64,000 bases of DNA, taken from the NCBI GenBank assembly GCA_964459465.1, contig CAYWLR010000003.1:1-64000 (forward strand), read 5' to 3'. The notes beneath the pieces are model-generated. The model was not told where the DNA came from, ran no database searches, and worked only from the letters and a program-made list of their open reading frames with translations. A program made the translations under genes and the position numbers. Positions 34,222-43,178 of this stretch are shown piece after piece. The stretch is from CALAMC01 sp964459465. GTDB taxonomy: Bacteria; Zixibacteria; MSB-5A5; GN15; PGXB01. The first letter of the stretch is position 1. Every line of letters begins with the position of its first letter.

Positions 34222-35463
34222 ATGCAGGAATTATTTATACCGGTTCATGTCCGATTTGTGATCGCCCTCGGGCTGTCGCTTTTAATCGGGCTGGAACGCG
34301 AAAGCTCGGCCCTGATCCACAAAGGTCGGGCCTATGCCGGAGTGAGAACCTATTCTTTGATAGGCGTCTATGGATTCGGCTGCGCCTGGCTGTATAACGC
34401 CGGCGTTCCGTGGATGCTTCCCGTCGGGATGTTATCGATCACGGCTTTGGCTTTGGTCGGTTATCTGGCCAAACTCAAGGGCGGTCATGTTGGGTGGACC
34501 AGCGAAGTGGCGACAGTTCTGACATTTATCACCGGAGCCCTGTGTCTTATTTCAGATATCTGGCTGCCCCTGGCGCTGGGAATTGTCGGCACTTTCCTGT
34601 TGTCGGAAAAGGCCCGGTTTGAACAGTATGTCGATCGACTGGATAAAGCCGAATTTTTGGCGGTGGTCAAATTCCTGCTGGTGACGTTGATAATTTTACC
34701 GGTTTTGCCGGATCAGCCATACACCCAGTTCAACCTCAACCCGCGCAAGATATGGCAAATAGTGGTGCTGGTTTCGTCCATCGGTTTTGCCGGGTATTTT
34801 CTGACCAAGAAATTCGGGGCTAAAGTCGGTCTCTGGTTATCGGGGCTTTTGGGCGGGATAGTATCCAGCACGGCAGTGGTGATCGCCTCGGGCCGGTTGG
34901 CTCAAAACAAACCAGAGCAAAGCGCCAATGCTCTCAAGGCGTCGCTGCTGGCCAGTAGTATCATGTATTTGCGTATATTGGCCCTGATCTGGATTATCAG
35001 CCCGGTTTTTGTGGAACACATCTGGTGGAAGATGGTAGCCCTGGCCTTATGTGGCTTCGCGCTGTCGGTGATAGGTACCCATGCGATGCAGGATAATGGG
35101 AAAACGCATGTCGGAACACTGCAAAACCCCTTTGAGATCCGTCCGGCGATGGTGTTTGCCTTGTTGTTTGTAGCGTTGTCAGTGGCGACAGTTCTGGTTC
35201 AAAAGTTTTATGGCAATGCCGGGATTATAACGCTGGCGGCAATTATCGGTATTTCTGATATCGATCCCTTTATTCTGTCGGTTATCAGCCAAACCACACA
35301 AGCCGAATCCGTAATTGTTTCGGCTATTCTGGTCTCGATGCTTTCCAATACGGTTTTAAAAGGCATTTATTTCGGTTTTCTGGCAAAAGAGGCCCGCTTC
35401 GCAACTGCCTGGCGTTTTGGCCTTCTGGCGATATTGCATATTCCCATTATTCTTATCCCCTGA
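34222..35463 (+). CDS. MgtC/SapB-DUF4010 membrane protein
   Basis: The 413-residue protein has about twelve hydrophobic segments. The N-terminal third shows the MgtC/SapB family pattern (LGLSLLIGLERESS, AGVRTYSLIGVYG) and the C-terminal part is DUF4010 (FGAKVGLWLSGLLGGIVSSTAVV, IIGISDIDPFILS). The family's function is not established; MgtC-like domains have been linked to magnesium and membrane-energy homeostasis. The gene is monocistronic, between the M16 pair and a TonB receptor. Confidence 0.88.
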   Translation: MQELFIPVHVRFVIALGLSLLIGLERESSALIHKGRAYAGVRTYSLIGVYGFGCAWLYNAGVPWMLPVGMLSITALALVGYLAKLKGGHVGWTSEVATVLTFITGALCLISDIWLPLALGIVGTFLLSEKARFEQYVDRLDKAEFLAVVKFLLVTLIILPVLPDQPYTQFNLNPRKIWQIVVLVSSIGFAGYFLTKKFGAKVGLWLSGLLGGIVSSTAVVIASGRLAQNKPEQSANALKASLLASSIMYLRILALIWIISPVFVEHIWWKMVALALCGFALSVIGTHAMQDNGKTHVGTLQNPFEIRPAMVFALLFVALSVATVLVQKFYGNAGIITLAAIIGISDIDPFILSVISQTTQAESVIVSAILVSMLSNTVLKGIYFGFLAKEARFATAWRFGLLAILHIPIILIP

Positions 35464-35619
35464 TTTTCGGGCAAAATTCGATATATTTATCCGTTTTATT
35501 AAACATTTGTGCCATATTAAACGAATTATACTGAAGAGTTAAGTCGGATTTACGGCTATTTATGGACTTGCTTTTTAACGACCGCAAATAAAAATGGATA
35601 ACCATGGCAACCTGATAAA

Positions 35620-37923
35620 ATGGTCGGTCTATTTTCTAAAACCTTATTTTTTTCATTAGCAGTAGTTTTATCCCTGATGGCCGCCTTGGCCTTGGCAGTG
35701 ACTTTCTCCGGGCGGGTGATTGATGCCACTACCGGTCAACCGATTGCAGGCGCTTCGATAATAATAGAAGAGTCAAAATTCGGAATATGCAGCAATCCCG
35801 ACGGCACATTTAATCTGGAAATGCTGGAAAGGGGCAAAACAACCATTACTATTAGTTCCGTCGGGTATCAAAAGAAAGAAATTCAGATCCTTGGTTCCGA
35901 TACTAAATTTCTGCAAATCGAGCTTCAACCGCAGGCCATGCCTTTGGGAAGCATCACCGTGACAGCCAACCGTTATGAAGAAAGGACGTTTCTTACCCAG
36001 CCCAATATCACTGTGGCCGATGCCGAACAATTCGGCGAACGCAATTTCAGTACCACGGCCGAGGTTTTGCGGGAAGAACCGGGGATTCTGGTGCAAAAGA
36101 CTACTTATGGCCACGGGGCGCCAATTATCCGGGGGCTGATCGGCAAATATGTCCTGCTGGCCTACAACGGCATACGCCTCAATAAACCGACATTCCGTTT
36201 CGGCGGCAACCAGTATTTGAATACGATTGATTTGCAATCGCTGGACCGTCTCGAAATAGCGCGCGGGCCGTCATCGGTGATGTATGGCAGCGATGCTATC
36301 GGCGGCGTGGTCAATGCCATCTCGCGGGCACCGTTATTTGGCAATGATCGATTTGCATTATCACCGAAGGTGACCAGCCGTTATTCCAGCGCCGACAATG
36401 GCCGAAGTCTGGCTTTAAACATTGATGGCGGCTTCAATAAGTTTTCGGGGGCGCTGGACTTATCCTATAAAAAAATAGAAGATCTTCGTGGCGGCGGGAA
36501 TATCGGCAAACAAGTGCCGACCGGCTGGGAAGAATACGACGGCAACGCCCGGTTGTATTATTTTATCGATAATGGCAACACCCTGACCCTCGATTATTTG
36601 GCCGTCCGCCAGAACAATGTCCCCCGCTATGACAATTATGTTAACGGCGATTTCGAGGAATATACCTATGACCCGCAGGATCGTGACCTGGCGGCTTTGA
36701 CTTTTGACCGGCACGACGATTCCGATTTGTGGCGGTCATTGAAAGTTAATGTTTCCTGGCAAAATGAACTCGAAGGCACCAACACCCGGAAAACGGGGAA
36801 AACCGTTCGGAACGAGGCCCTTGATGAAATCACGACCTGGGGCACATATGCCCAAACCGTGATATCCCCGCATGCGCGCCACCGGCTTGCTTTCGGCGGA
36901 GAATTTTACCGGGACAAAGTTATCAGCCAACTGGTCGAAATACGGGACGGCGTCGCCACGCCGGGCAGGGGGACTTTCCCGAATAATTCAAAATATATAT
37001 CATCGGGCATATATCTGCAGGATGATTGGACTTTGACGGAAAAGCTAAGTTTTACCGTCGGAACCCGTTATAATTATTATAAGGTTAATTCGCCTCTGGG
37101 AGAGCCGTTTGGTGATTGCAAGGATGATTTCCGTGATATAACCGGATCGGTAGGGCTGGCATTTCACCCGATTGAAAAGTTGAATCTGATTGCGCGCTGG
37201 TCACAGGGTTTCCGGGCGCCCAGTTTCAATGACCTGGTGGTCCTGAAATATTCCTCAAGCGGGGTCGATGCCCCCAGCCCCGGCTTGAAGTCGGAGCATA
37301 GTAATAACTTCGAACTCGGAGCCAAAGTATTATCGGATAATTTCGAAGGTGAGTTTTTCGTCTTCTATAACGATCTGCGCGATCTGATCGACCGCTATCC
37401 CGGAACCTACAACGACTTAACCTTCTATGATGAAGACGGCGATGGGATTCAAGACGATGATGAATACGATATTTATCAAAAATTCAATGTCGATCACGCC
37501 AGAATTTATGGGTTTGAGTATCGCGGGCGGTACAACCTGAATCATTACTGGTCGCTCAATACCAATTGTTTCTGGACGCGGGGAGAAAATATCACCCTCG
37601 ATGAACCTCTAAGCCGTATCCCGCCTTTAATGGGTATGGCGGCGTTGAAGTATTCGCATTCGAAAGACATCTGGGCCGAATTTTTTGTCCGCGCCGCCGG
37701 CGAACAAAGGCGCTTGTCAACCCGGGACCGCGACGACAGCCGTATTGATACCAACGGCACCCCCGGTTGGGCGACGGTTAATCTCCGTGGTTTCTATGGT
37801 TTCGGCCAGATTTCGGTGAATGTCAATCTCGAAAATATCGCCGATTACAAATATAAAGAACACGGTTCGGGGATATACTGCCCGGGTAGAAATATTTCGC
37901 TGGCTCTTCGCTACTGCCATTAA
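35620..37923 (+). CDS. TonB-dependent outer-membrane receptor
   Basis: The 767-residue protein has a signal peptide, a carboxypeptidase-regulatory-like domain (FSGRVIDATTGQPIAGASI, about 30-105), a plug domain (about 115-225, with APIIRGLIGKYVLLAYNGIR and IARGPSSVMYGSDAIGGVV) and a 22-strand-type barrel to the end. The regulatory-like domain is common in Bacteroidetes and related phyla. The final residues (ALRYCH) are not the classical aromatic end. The substrate cannot be read: no riboswitch, Fur box or biosynthetic neighbour was found. An acidic repeat (YDEDGDGIQDDDEYD, near 606-620) sits in an external loop and could bind calcium. Confidence 0.92.
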   Translation: MVGLFSKTLFFSLAVVLSLMAALALAVTFSGRVIDATTGQPIAGASIIIEESKFGICSNPDGTFNLEMLERGKTTITISSVGYQKKEIQILGSDTKFLQIELQPQAMPLGSITVTANRYEERTFLTQPNITVADAEQFGERNFSTTAEVLREEPGILVQKTTYGHGAPIIRGLIGKYVLLAYNGIRLNKPTFRFGGNQYLNTIDLQSLDRLEIARGPSSVMYGSDAIGGVVNAISRAPLFGNDRFALSPKVTSRYSSADNGRSLALNIDGGFNKFSGALDLSYKKIEDLRGGGNIGKQVPTGWEEYDGNARLYYFIDNGNTLTLDYLAVRQNNVPRYDNYVNGDFEEYTYDPQDRDLAALTFDRHDDSDLWRSLKVNVSWQNELEGTNTRKTGKTVRNEALDEITTWGTYAQTVISPHARHRLAFGGEFYRDKVISQLVEIRDGVATPGRGTFPNNSKYISSGIYLQDDWTLTEKLSFTVGTRYNYYKVNSPLGEPFGDCKDDFRDITGSVGLAFHPIEKLNLIARWSQGFRAPSFNDLVVLKYSSSGVDAPSPGLKSEHSNNFELGAKVLSDNFEGEFFVFYNDLRDLIDRYPGTYNDLTFYDEDGDGIQDDDEYDIYQKFNVDHARIYGFEYRGRYNLNHYWSLNTNCFWTRGENITLDEPLSRIPPLMGMAALKYSHSKDIWAEFFVRAAGEQRRLSTRDRDDSRIDTNGTPGWATVNLRGFYGFGQISVNVNLENIADYKYKEHGSGIYCPGRNISLALRYCH

Positions 37924-37992
37924 TTATTTCCTAACCAATTAAGGTTTTTATATATTGGGGTATTCCATAATCTCTTGAAGGAGTGTAATTGC

Positions 37993-38739
37993 ATGAAAAA
38001 GGATTCGGGTTGGTGGCATACTTTTTTCGATCCGTTTCGTCCGGTCTTCAATATGTTTTCGACCAAAATCAACAACGAGCAAACGCGATATTTCATCAAA
38101 AGACTCGGTCTCAAACCCGGACAGAAATTCCTTGACTGCCCCTGCGGTATCGGACGTATCGCGTTGCCGATGGCCCGCCGGGGAATTAAAGTCACGGGGG
38201 TCGATATAACCCAATCCTATCTGGATGAATTGGAGGCACGGGCCAAAAGGCAGAATCTTCCGATAAAGACCGTTTGCCAGGACATGCGCCGAATTAATTT
38301 CAAAAACGAATTTGATGCCGCCGCCAATATCTGGACCTCATTTGGGTTTTTCGAAAAGGAAGAGGACAATTTTCTGGTGTTGAAAAAAATGCATCAGGCG
38401 CTCAAGCCGGGGGGAAAGTTTTTATTGCACGTTGTCAATCGCGATTACGTGATACGGCATTTCCGCTCGACCGACTGGTACAAATCGGGAGATTCGATCC
38501 TGATGGAAGACCGGACATTTGACTTCGAGACCTCGACCATGCGGGGCAAATGGACAATTATCAAAGATGGACGCCATAGCGAACATGAAACGCTTATACG
38601 GGCCTATTCCTATCATGAAATCCTGGCCATGTTCGAGAAGGCGCGGTTTGTGAATATCGAGGGAACCGGTTCCAGCAAGGGAGAGCCGATTTCGCCGGAT
38701 CTGCAGATGATGATTGTCACCGGGGCCAAAGTTTTTTAG
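37993..38739 (+). CDS. Class I SAM-dependent methyltransferase
   Basis: The 248-residue protein has a SAM motif KFLDCPCGIGRIALPMARRG at about 43-62, then VTGVDITQSYLDELEARAK and FDAAANIWTSFGFFEKEEDN, the Methyltransf_25/11 pattern. The short motif DCPCGIGR has two cysteines. ATG 37993 is chosen over a TTG at 37975 because AAGGAG lies nine bases upstream. It is the first of three closely spaced genes with tag and a nucleoside phosphorylase, so a role in nucleic acid or nucleotide metabolism is possible but not shown. Confidence 0.86.
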   Translation: MKKDSGWWHTFFDPFRPVFNMFSTKINNEQTRYFIKRLGLKPGQKFLDCPCGIGRIALPMARRGIKVTGVDITQSYLDELEARAKRQNLPIKTVCQDMRRINFKNEFDAAANIWTSFGFFEKEEDNFLVLKKMHQALKPGGKFLLHVVNRDYVIRHFRSTDWYKSGDSILMEDRTFDFETSTMRGKWTIIKDGRHSEHETLIRAYSYHEILAMFEKARFVNIEGTGSSKGEPISPDLQMMIVTGAKVF

Positions 38740-38748
38740 GATATTATT

Positions 38749-39381
38749 ATGAATAAATCACGCTGCCAATGGGCCGGAAGCGATCCCCTGTATATTGCCT
38801 ATCACGACAAGGAATGGGGGATGCCGGTTTATGACGATCAAAAGCTGTTCGAATTCCTGATACTTGAGGGGATGCAGGCCGGTTTGAGCTGGATTACGAT
38901 TTTGCGCAAGCGCGAAAATTATCGGATGGCCTTCGATAATTTCGACGCCGTGAAAATTTCCCGATACAAATCCGCCCGAATAGAAAAACTCATGAAAAAT
39001 GAGGGCATTATCCGCAATCGGCTCAAAATTGAAGCCGTCATCGCCAATGCCAGGGCCTATTTGCAGGTTCAAAAAGAATTTGGCTCGTTCGCGCAGTATA
39101 TCTGGGGTTTCGTGGACAACCGACCGGTGATAAACAATTTTAAAACGATGAAAGAGGTTCCCCCGATAACCGAAACTGCCGTGATTATGAGCAAAAACTT
39201 GAAGAAACGGGGATTTAAATTTGTCGGCCCGACGATATGTTATGCCTTCATGCAGGCGGTCGGGTTGGTCAATGACCATACCATTGACTGCTTCCGGCAC
39301 GAAGAAGTGCAAAAGCTGGCCCAGAAACAGATTTTTGACACTTCATATATATCACGCCGGAAAATGGCAGAGGATATATGA
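38749..39381 (+). CDS. tag: DNA-3-methyladenine glycosylase I
   Basis: This 210-residue base-excision repair enzyme removes 3-methyladenine from DNA. Signatures include CQWAGSDPLYIAYHDKEWG (about 6-24, with zinc-ligand Cys and His), FEFLILEGMQAGLSWITIL (catalytic Glu near 38) and NDHTIDCFRH (about 172-181, the remaining zinc His and Cys). It overlaps the next gene by four bases. Confidence 0.95.
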   Translation: MNKSRCQWAGSDPLYIAYHDKEWGMPVYDDQKLFEFLILEGMQAGLSWITILRKRENYRMAFDNFDAVKISRYKSARIEKLMKNEGIIRNRLKIEAVIANARAYLQVQKEFGSFAQYIWGFVDNRPVINNFKTMKEVPPITETAVIMSKNLKKRGFKFVGPTICYAFMQAVGLVNDHTIDCFRHEEVQKLAQKQIFDTSYISRRKMAEDI

Positions 39382-40145
39382 ACATAGATAAGTATCCTAT
39401 ACTGGAATTTGACCCGACCCGAAAGGCAGTTATTGAACCGTGCGAACACATTAAAGCGGTTCCTGTCCCGCCACATTGTATCATGTGCTTCTTTGCCGAA
39501 GTCGTCGCCGGCGTGCTTAAAGAGCAGGAGCATCGTGTCGTATTCAAATCCAACTGGGAATCCGGACCTGTTTATGTTTACGAGATGGATTATAATGGAA
39601 GCAGCATTGCATTCGTGCAGGCGCAAGTCGGGGCTCCCTCATGCGCGGCACAACTGGAAGAATTGATAGCTATCGGCTGTTCGAAATTCATTGTGTGCGG
39701 CGGAGCCGGGGTGCTGCGTCGAGATATTTCGGTGGGTAAACTGATCGTCCTCACCTCCGCCATCCGCGATGAAGGGACTTCATATCATTATTTGCCGGCC
39801 GATAGAGAAATAGAGCCGTCACCCGAAGCCATCGCCGCCATCGAAAAGGCTTTTAAAGACCGCCGGATTGAATACATCAAGGGTAAGACATGGACGACCG
39901 ACGGTGTCTATCGCGAAACCCCTGAAAAAATCAAACGGCGTCGGGAAGAAGGAGCCTTGACGGTGGAAATGGAAGCCGCCGCCTTGTTTGCCGTGGCCCG
40001 ATTTCGCAATGTTTTGCTGGGCCAGATCCTTTATGGCGGCGATGATGTCAGCGGTGATGTCTGGGATGAACGGCGCTGGAATTCCCGCAAGTCAATAAGA
40101 GAAAACCTGTTCTGGTTGTCGGTCGAAGCCTGCCTGAAAATGTAA
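39378..40145 (+). CDS. Nucleoside phosphorylase (PNP/UDP family)
   Basis: The 255-residue protein belongs to the PNP_UDP_1 family: FIVCGGAGVLRRDISVG (about 105-121), the ALTVEMEAAALFAVARFRNV stretch (about 193-212) that holds ribose and base, and a late GDDVSGDVWDERRW region where uridine phosphorylases keep an aspartate. Phosphorolysis of a nucleoside to base and ribose-1-phosphate is expected; base preference is uncertain. Coupling to tag by overlap suggests shared expression. Confidence 0.85.
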   Translation: MNIDKYPILEFDPTRKAVIEPCEHIKAVPVPPHCIMCFFAEVVAGVLKEQEHRVVFKSNWESGPVYVYEMDYNGSSIAFVQAQVGAPSCAAQLEELIAIGCSKFIVCGGAGVLRRDISVGKLIVLTSAIRDEGTSYHYLPADREIEPSPEAIAAIEKAFKDRRIEYIKGKTWTTDGVYRETPEKIKRRREEGALTVEMEAAALFAVARFRNVLLGQILYGGDDVSGDVWDERRWNSRKSIRENLFWLSVEACLKM

Positions 40146-40245
40146 TGGCGCGCAAACTTCCGGGCCGCTTTTTTGTTTCATTACATAACGCCAATCACTT
40201 ATCATTGTGGTAATGAGTGGGGGAAATTGACACGAAAGGTTATAA

Positions 40246-41127
40246 ATGTCATCGAAAAACAAAAACGACAAACATGGCTTGAGCCATCTGGTGAAGGCCT
40301 ATAATAATTATGAATTTTTAAACAGCCCGCCGGCACGGGTGATAAGGGTCCTGGCCGAAATGGTCGAGCCGCTGGATCGTTTTCGCCGTCATAATGTCTG
40401 GAATACGGTCGTCTTTTTCGGGTCGGCGCGGGCCGTGCCGACCGCCAAAGCGCGGCAACGGTTGAATAATATCGAAGCCGCCGTCAAGAATGCAAAGCGG
40501 CCGTCTACGGCTCTTATTAAAGAACTTGAACTGGCGCGGCGAGGTCTGGTCATGGCGCGCTATTACGAAGACGCTCTTCGACTCTCGGAAAAACTCACCC
40601 ACTGGTTCAAAGAGATTGAAGAAGAGAAAGGTAAACGCTTTGTTATTTGCACCGGTGGTGGGCCGGGTATAATGGAGGCGGCCAATCGCGGGGCCAAAAA
40701 GGCCGGAGGGAAATCGGTCGGGCTTAATATAAGCCTGCCTATGGAACAATTGCCTAACCGCTACCAAACGCCAGAGCTTTCTTTTGAATTCCATTACTTT
40801 TTTATCCGCAAGTTCTGGTTTTTTTATCTGGGCAAGGCGCTCGTCGTGTTCCCCGGCGGATTCGGGACGCTCGACGAGTTGTTCGAACTCCTTACCTTGA
40901 TTCAAACTCATAAAACCAACAAGCCGATGCCGGTCGTGCTGTATGGTTCCGATTATTGGAAAGAGGTCATCAATATCGAGAAACTGGTCGAATGGGGTAC
41001 GGTATCACCTGAAGATTTAAAGTTGTATCGCACTTTCGATGAGGTAGACCCGGCTTTCGAATATCTCAAGGATCAGTTGTTACGGCATTATATTAATGTG
41101 GAATATAAGAAAAAATCGATAAAATAG
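40246..41127 (+). CDS. LOG family (lysine decarboxylase-like) protein
   Basis: The 293-residue protein has the LOG signatures GGGPGIMEAANRGA (about 136-149) and PGGFGTLDELFE (about 203-214). In plants LOG releases cytokinin bases from nucleotides; bacterial members are nucleotide 5'-monophosphate phosphoribohydrolases. Compared with the short form of about 190 residues, this one has about 55 extra helical, charged residues (near 65-120) between VVFFGSARA and the GGGPG motif. That long form is widespread but uncharacterised. Confidence 0.88.
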   Translation: MSSKNKNDKHGLSHLVKAYNNYEFLNSPPARVIRVLAEMVEPLDRFRRHNVWNTVVFFGSARAVPTAKARQRLNNIEAAVKNAKRPSTALIKELELARRGLVMARYYEDALRLSEKLTHWFKEIEEEKGKRFVICTGGGPGIMEAANRGAKKAGGKSVGLNISLPMEQLPNRYQTPELSFEFHYFFIRKFWFFYLGKALVVFPGGFGTLDELFELLTLIQTHKTNKPMPVVLYGSDYWKEVINIEKLVEWGTVSPEDLKLYRTFDEVDPAFEYLKDQLLRHYINVEYKKKSIK

Positions 41128-41134
41128 CGTCATT

Positions 41135-41914
41135 ATGGCAGGCAAAAAAATCAGGCTGATTTCATGGAATGTCAACGGCCTACGCGCCGTCCAGCGCAAA
41201 GGGGCGCTGAATTGGTTCTGGCAGTCCCGCCCGGATATTATCTGCGTTCAGGAAACCAAGGCACAAAAGGAGCAGCTCGACGACGAACTGATTAATGTTG
41301 CCGGCTACAAATCATACTTCTGTTCGGCCGAGAAAAAGGGCTACAGCGGAGTGGCCATTTATTCGGCCCTCGAGCCGCATAAAGTGACCTGCGGCTTTGG
41401 CAACAAACTATTTGATGGTGAGGGCCGGGTGATCGAGGCGAAGTATGATAGGTTCACTCTGTTTAACGTCTATTTCCCCAATGGCAAGGCCTCGAAAGAG
41501 CGACTTCAATACAAAATGGAATTCTATGAAGCCTTTTTGACCGTCATCGAAAGCCGGGTCGAAAAGGGTGAAAATGTGGTGTTTTGCGGCGATGTTAACA
41601 CGGCCCACAAAGAGATAGATTTGGCCCGTCCCAAAGAGAACGAAAATGTCTCCGGGTTTTTGCCCGAAGAACGGGCCTGGATGGACATACTGGTCGGGCG
41701 CGGTTATATGGATACCTTCCGTATGTTCAATAGCCAGCCGGACCAGTATACATGGTGGGATATGAAAACCCGCGCCCGCCTGCGGAATATCGGCTGGCGC
41801 ATTGACTATTTCTTTGTCAATGAAGCGCTTGGCCCATGTGTCCGAAACGCCTTTATTCTTCCCGAAATCGAGGGCTCCGACCATTGCCCGATAGGGATCG
41901 AACTCGATATCTGA
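41135..41914 (+). CDS. xthA: Exodeoxyribonuclease III
   Basis: This 259-residue apurinic endonuclease/3'-exonuclease has SWNVNGLRA, the metal-binding glutamate in CVQETKAQ, the FNVYFPNG motif, CGDVNTAHKEIDLARPK, WRIDYFFVNEAL and the final GSDHCPIGIEL. All catalytic residues of the ExoIII/APE family are in place. It follows the LOG gene by 7 bases; together with tag it indicates a local base-excision repair group. Confidence 0.95.
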   Translation: MAGKKIRLISWNVNGLRAVQRKGALNWFWQSRPDIICVQETKAQKEQLDDELINVAGYKSYFCSAEKKGYSGVAIYSALEPHKVTCGFGNKLFDGEGRVIEAKYDRFTLFNVYFPNGKASKERLQYKMEFYEAFLTVIESRVEKGENVVFCGDVNTAHKEIDLARPKENENVSGFLPEERAWMDILVGRGYMDTFRMFNSQPDQYTWWDMKTRARLRNIGWRIDYFFVNEALGPCVRNAFILPEIEGSDHCPIGIELDI

Positions 41915-42036
41915 CTTTACAGGTCTTTTATTACAAAATTTTTGATAGGCCTGAAACAAGGGCTTCAAATCATTGTTCTATCTATTTTAAATTTGGGAAT
42001 CGATTATACAAAAACAGATGAAAGGCAAGGATAGAT

Positions 42037-43176
42037 ATGAAAACGACAAAGAAAATATTGCTTCCGGCGGCCATAATAATTCTCGGGTTTGCATCCATGC
42101 TCTTTTTCATGTCCATGAAAAAAGAGCAGCCGCGCAAAGCCCCGACTCCCCGTACCAAGTTTGTGAAAGTGGAAGTGGTCAAACTGCAGCCGATCGCTGC
42201 CGAAATACCCACCTTCGGACGTATCAGCAGCGCCCAGCCGGTGCAATTGGTCAGCGAAGTGGCCGGAGAAATAATGGACGGTGACATTGTCTTCCGGCCG
42301 GCCCAGAAATTTTCCCGAAACGATATTCTGGTCAAAATCGATGACCGTCAGGCCCGACTGGACCTGATGAGCAAAAAAAGCGAGTTTTTAACGGCGCTGG
42401 CCAATGTTCTGCCGGAAATCAAACTGGAATTCGCCGCGGAATATCCGGTTTGGCAGGCGTATTTCGAAGCCAACAGCTTCGATAAGGATATGCCGGACAT
42501 GCCCGAAACCGACAATCAAAAAATCAAGCTGTATTTGTCGCGTTTCAATGTCTACCGGCTTTATTATGAAGTCCGGGACCTTGAGATAATGCTGGAAAAG
42601 CACTATTTCCGGGCGCCTTTCGATGGAGCCGTGGCGACGGTCAATTATCAGTCCGGGGCGACGGCCCGGGCCGGGACGATTCTGGGCGAAATTATTAATC
42701 TTGAAGATATGGAATTGGAAATGCAGGTTCCCGTTCAGGATTTGCAGTGGATCGATTATAATCGCCCGGTTAGTTTCCAGTCCCGTGAACTGGGCAGTGG
42801 CTGGACCGGCCGTATCAAGCGCACCGGGAGCAGTCTCGATGACCGCACCCAGACGGTTCCGGTGTATGTCGGTCTCGATAAACAGGGTCGCGCGGATATA
42901 ATCAACGGGCTGTTTACCGACGTAACCATACCCGGAAAAGTTATCGAGAACGCTTATACTATTCCACATCAGGCAATGTATGGCGCCAATTCGGTGTATT
43001 TGATTGAAAACGCCTTGCTGGTTCAACGCACGGTATCCGTCATCAGGCGTGAAAGCAATTATGTGATTGTCAACGATGGTCTTTTTAACGGCGACACGTT
43101 GGTTGTCGAAGTCATGCAGGGGATTTCCAGCGGCATGCCGGCCCGACCCAGTAACCTGGTGCTGGAAAGCAACTGA
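42037..43176 (+). CDS. RND efflux periplasmic adaptor (HlyD/MFP family)
   Basis: The 379-residue protein begins with one membrane helix (about 5-24), then beta-barrel/lipoyl halves around QLVSEVAGEIMDGDIVFRPA and HYFRAPFDGAVATVNYQSGA. The helical hairpin between the lipoyl halves is short. It would link the RND pump encoded two bases downstream to an outer-membrane channel, but no TolC-type gene is nearby. Drug, metal or lipid specificity cannot be read. Confidence 0.9.
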   Translation: MKTTKKILLPAAIIILGFASMLFFMSMKKEQPRKAPTPRTKFVKVEVVKLQPIAAEIPTFGRISSAQPVQLVSEVAGEIMDGDIVFRPAQKFSRNDILVKIDDRQARLDLMSKKSEFLTALANVLPEIKLEFAAEYPVWQAYFEANSFDKDMPDMPETDNQKIKLYLSRFNVYRLYYEVRDLEIMLEKHYFRAPFDGAVATVNYQSGATARAGTILGEIINLEDMELEMQVPVQDLQWIDYNRPVSFQSRELGSGWTGRIKRTGSSLDDRTQTVPVYVGLDKQGRADIINGLFTDVTIPGKVIENAYTIPHQAMYGANSVYLIENALLVQRTVSVIRRESNYVIVNDGLFNGDTLVVEVMQGISSGMPARPSNLVLESN

Positions 43177-43178
43177 TA

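Noticed and set aside
35464..35619. Riboswitch or Fur box before the TonB receptor
   Set aside because: No cobalamin-riboswitch-like conserved boxes and no convincing Fur dyad could be seen.
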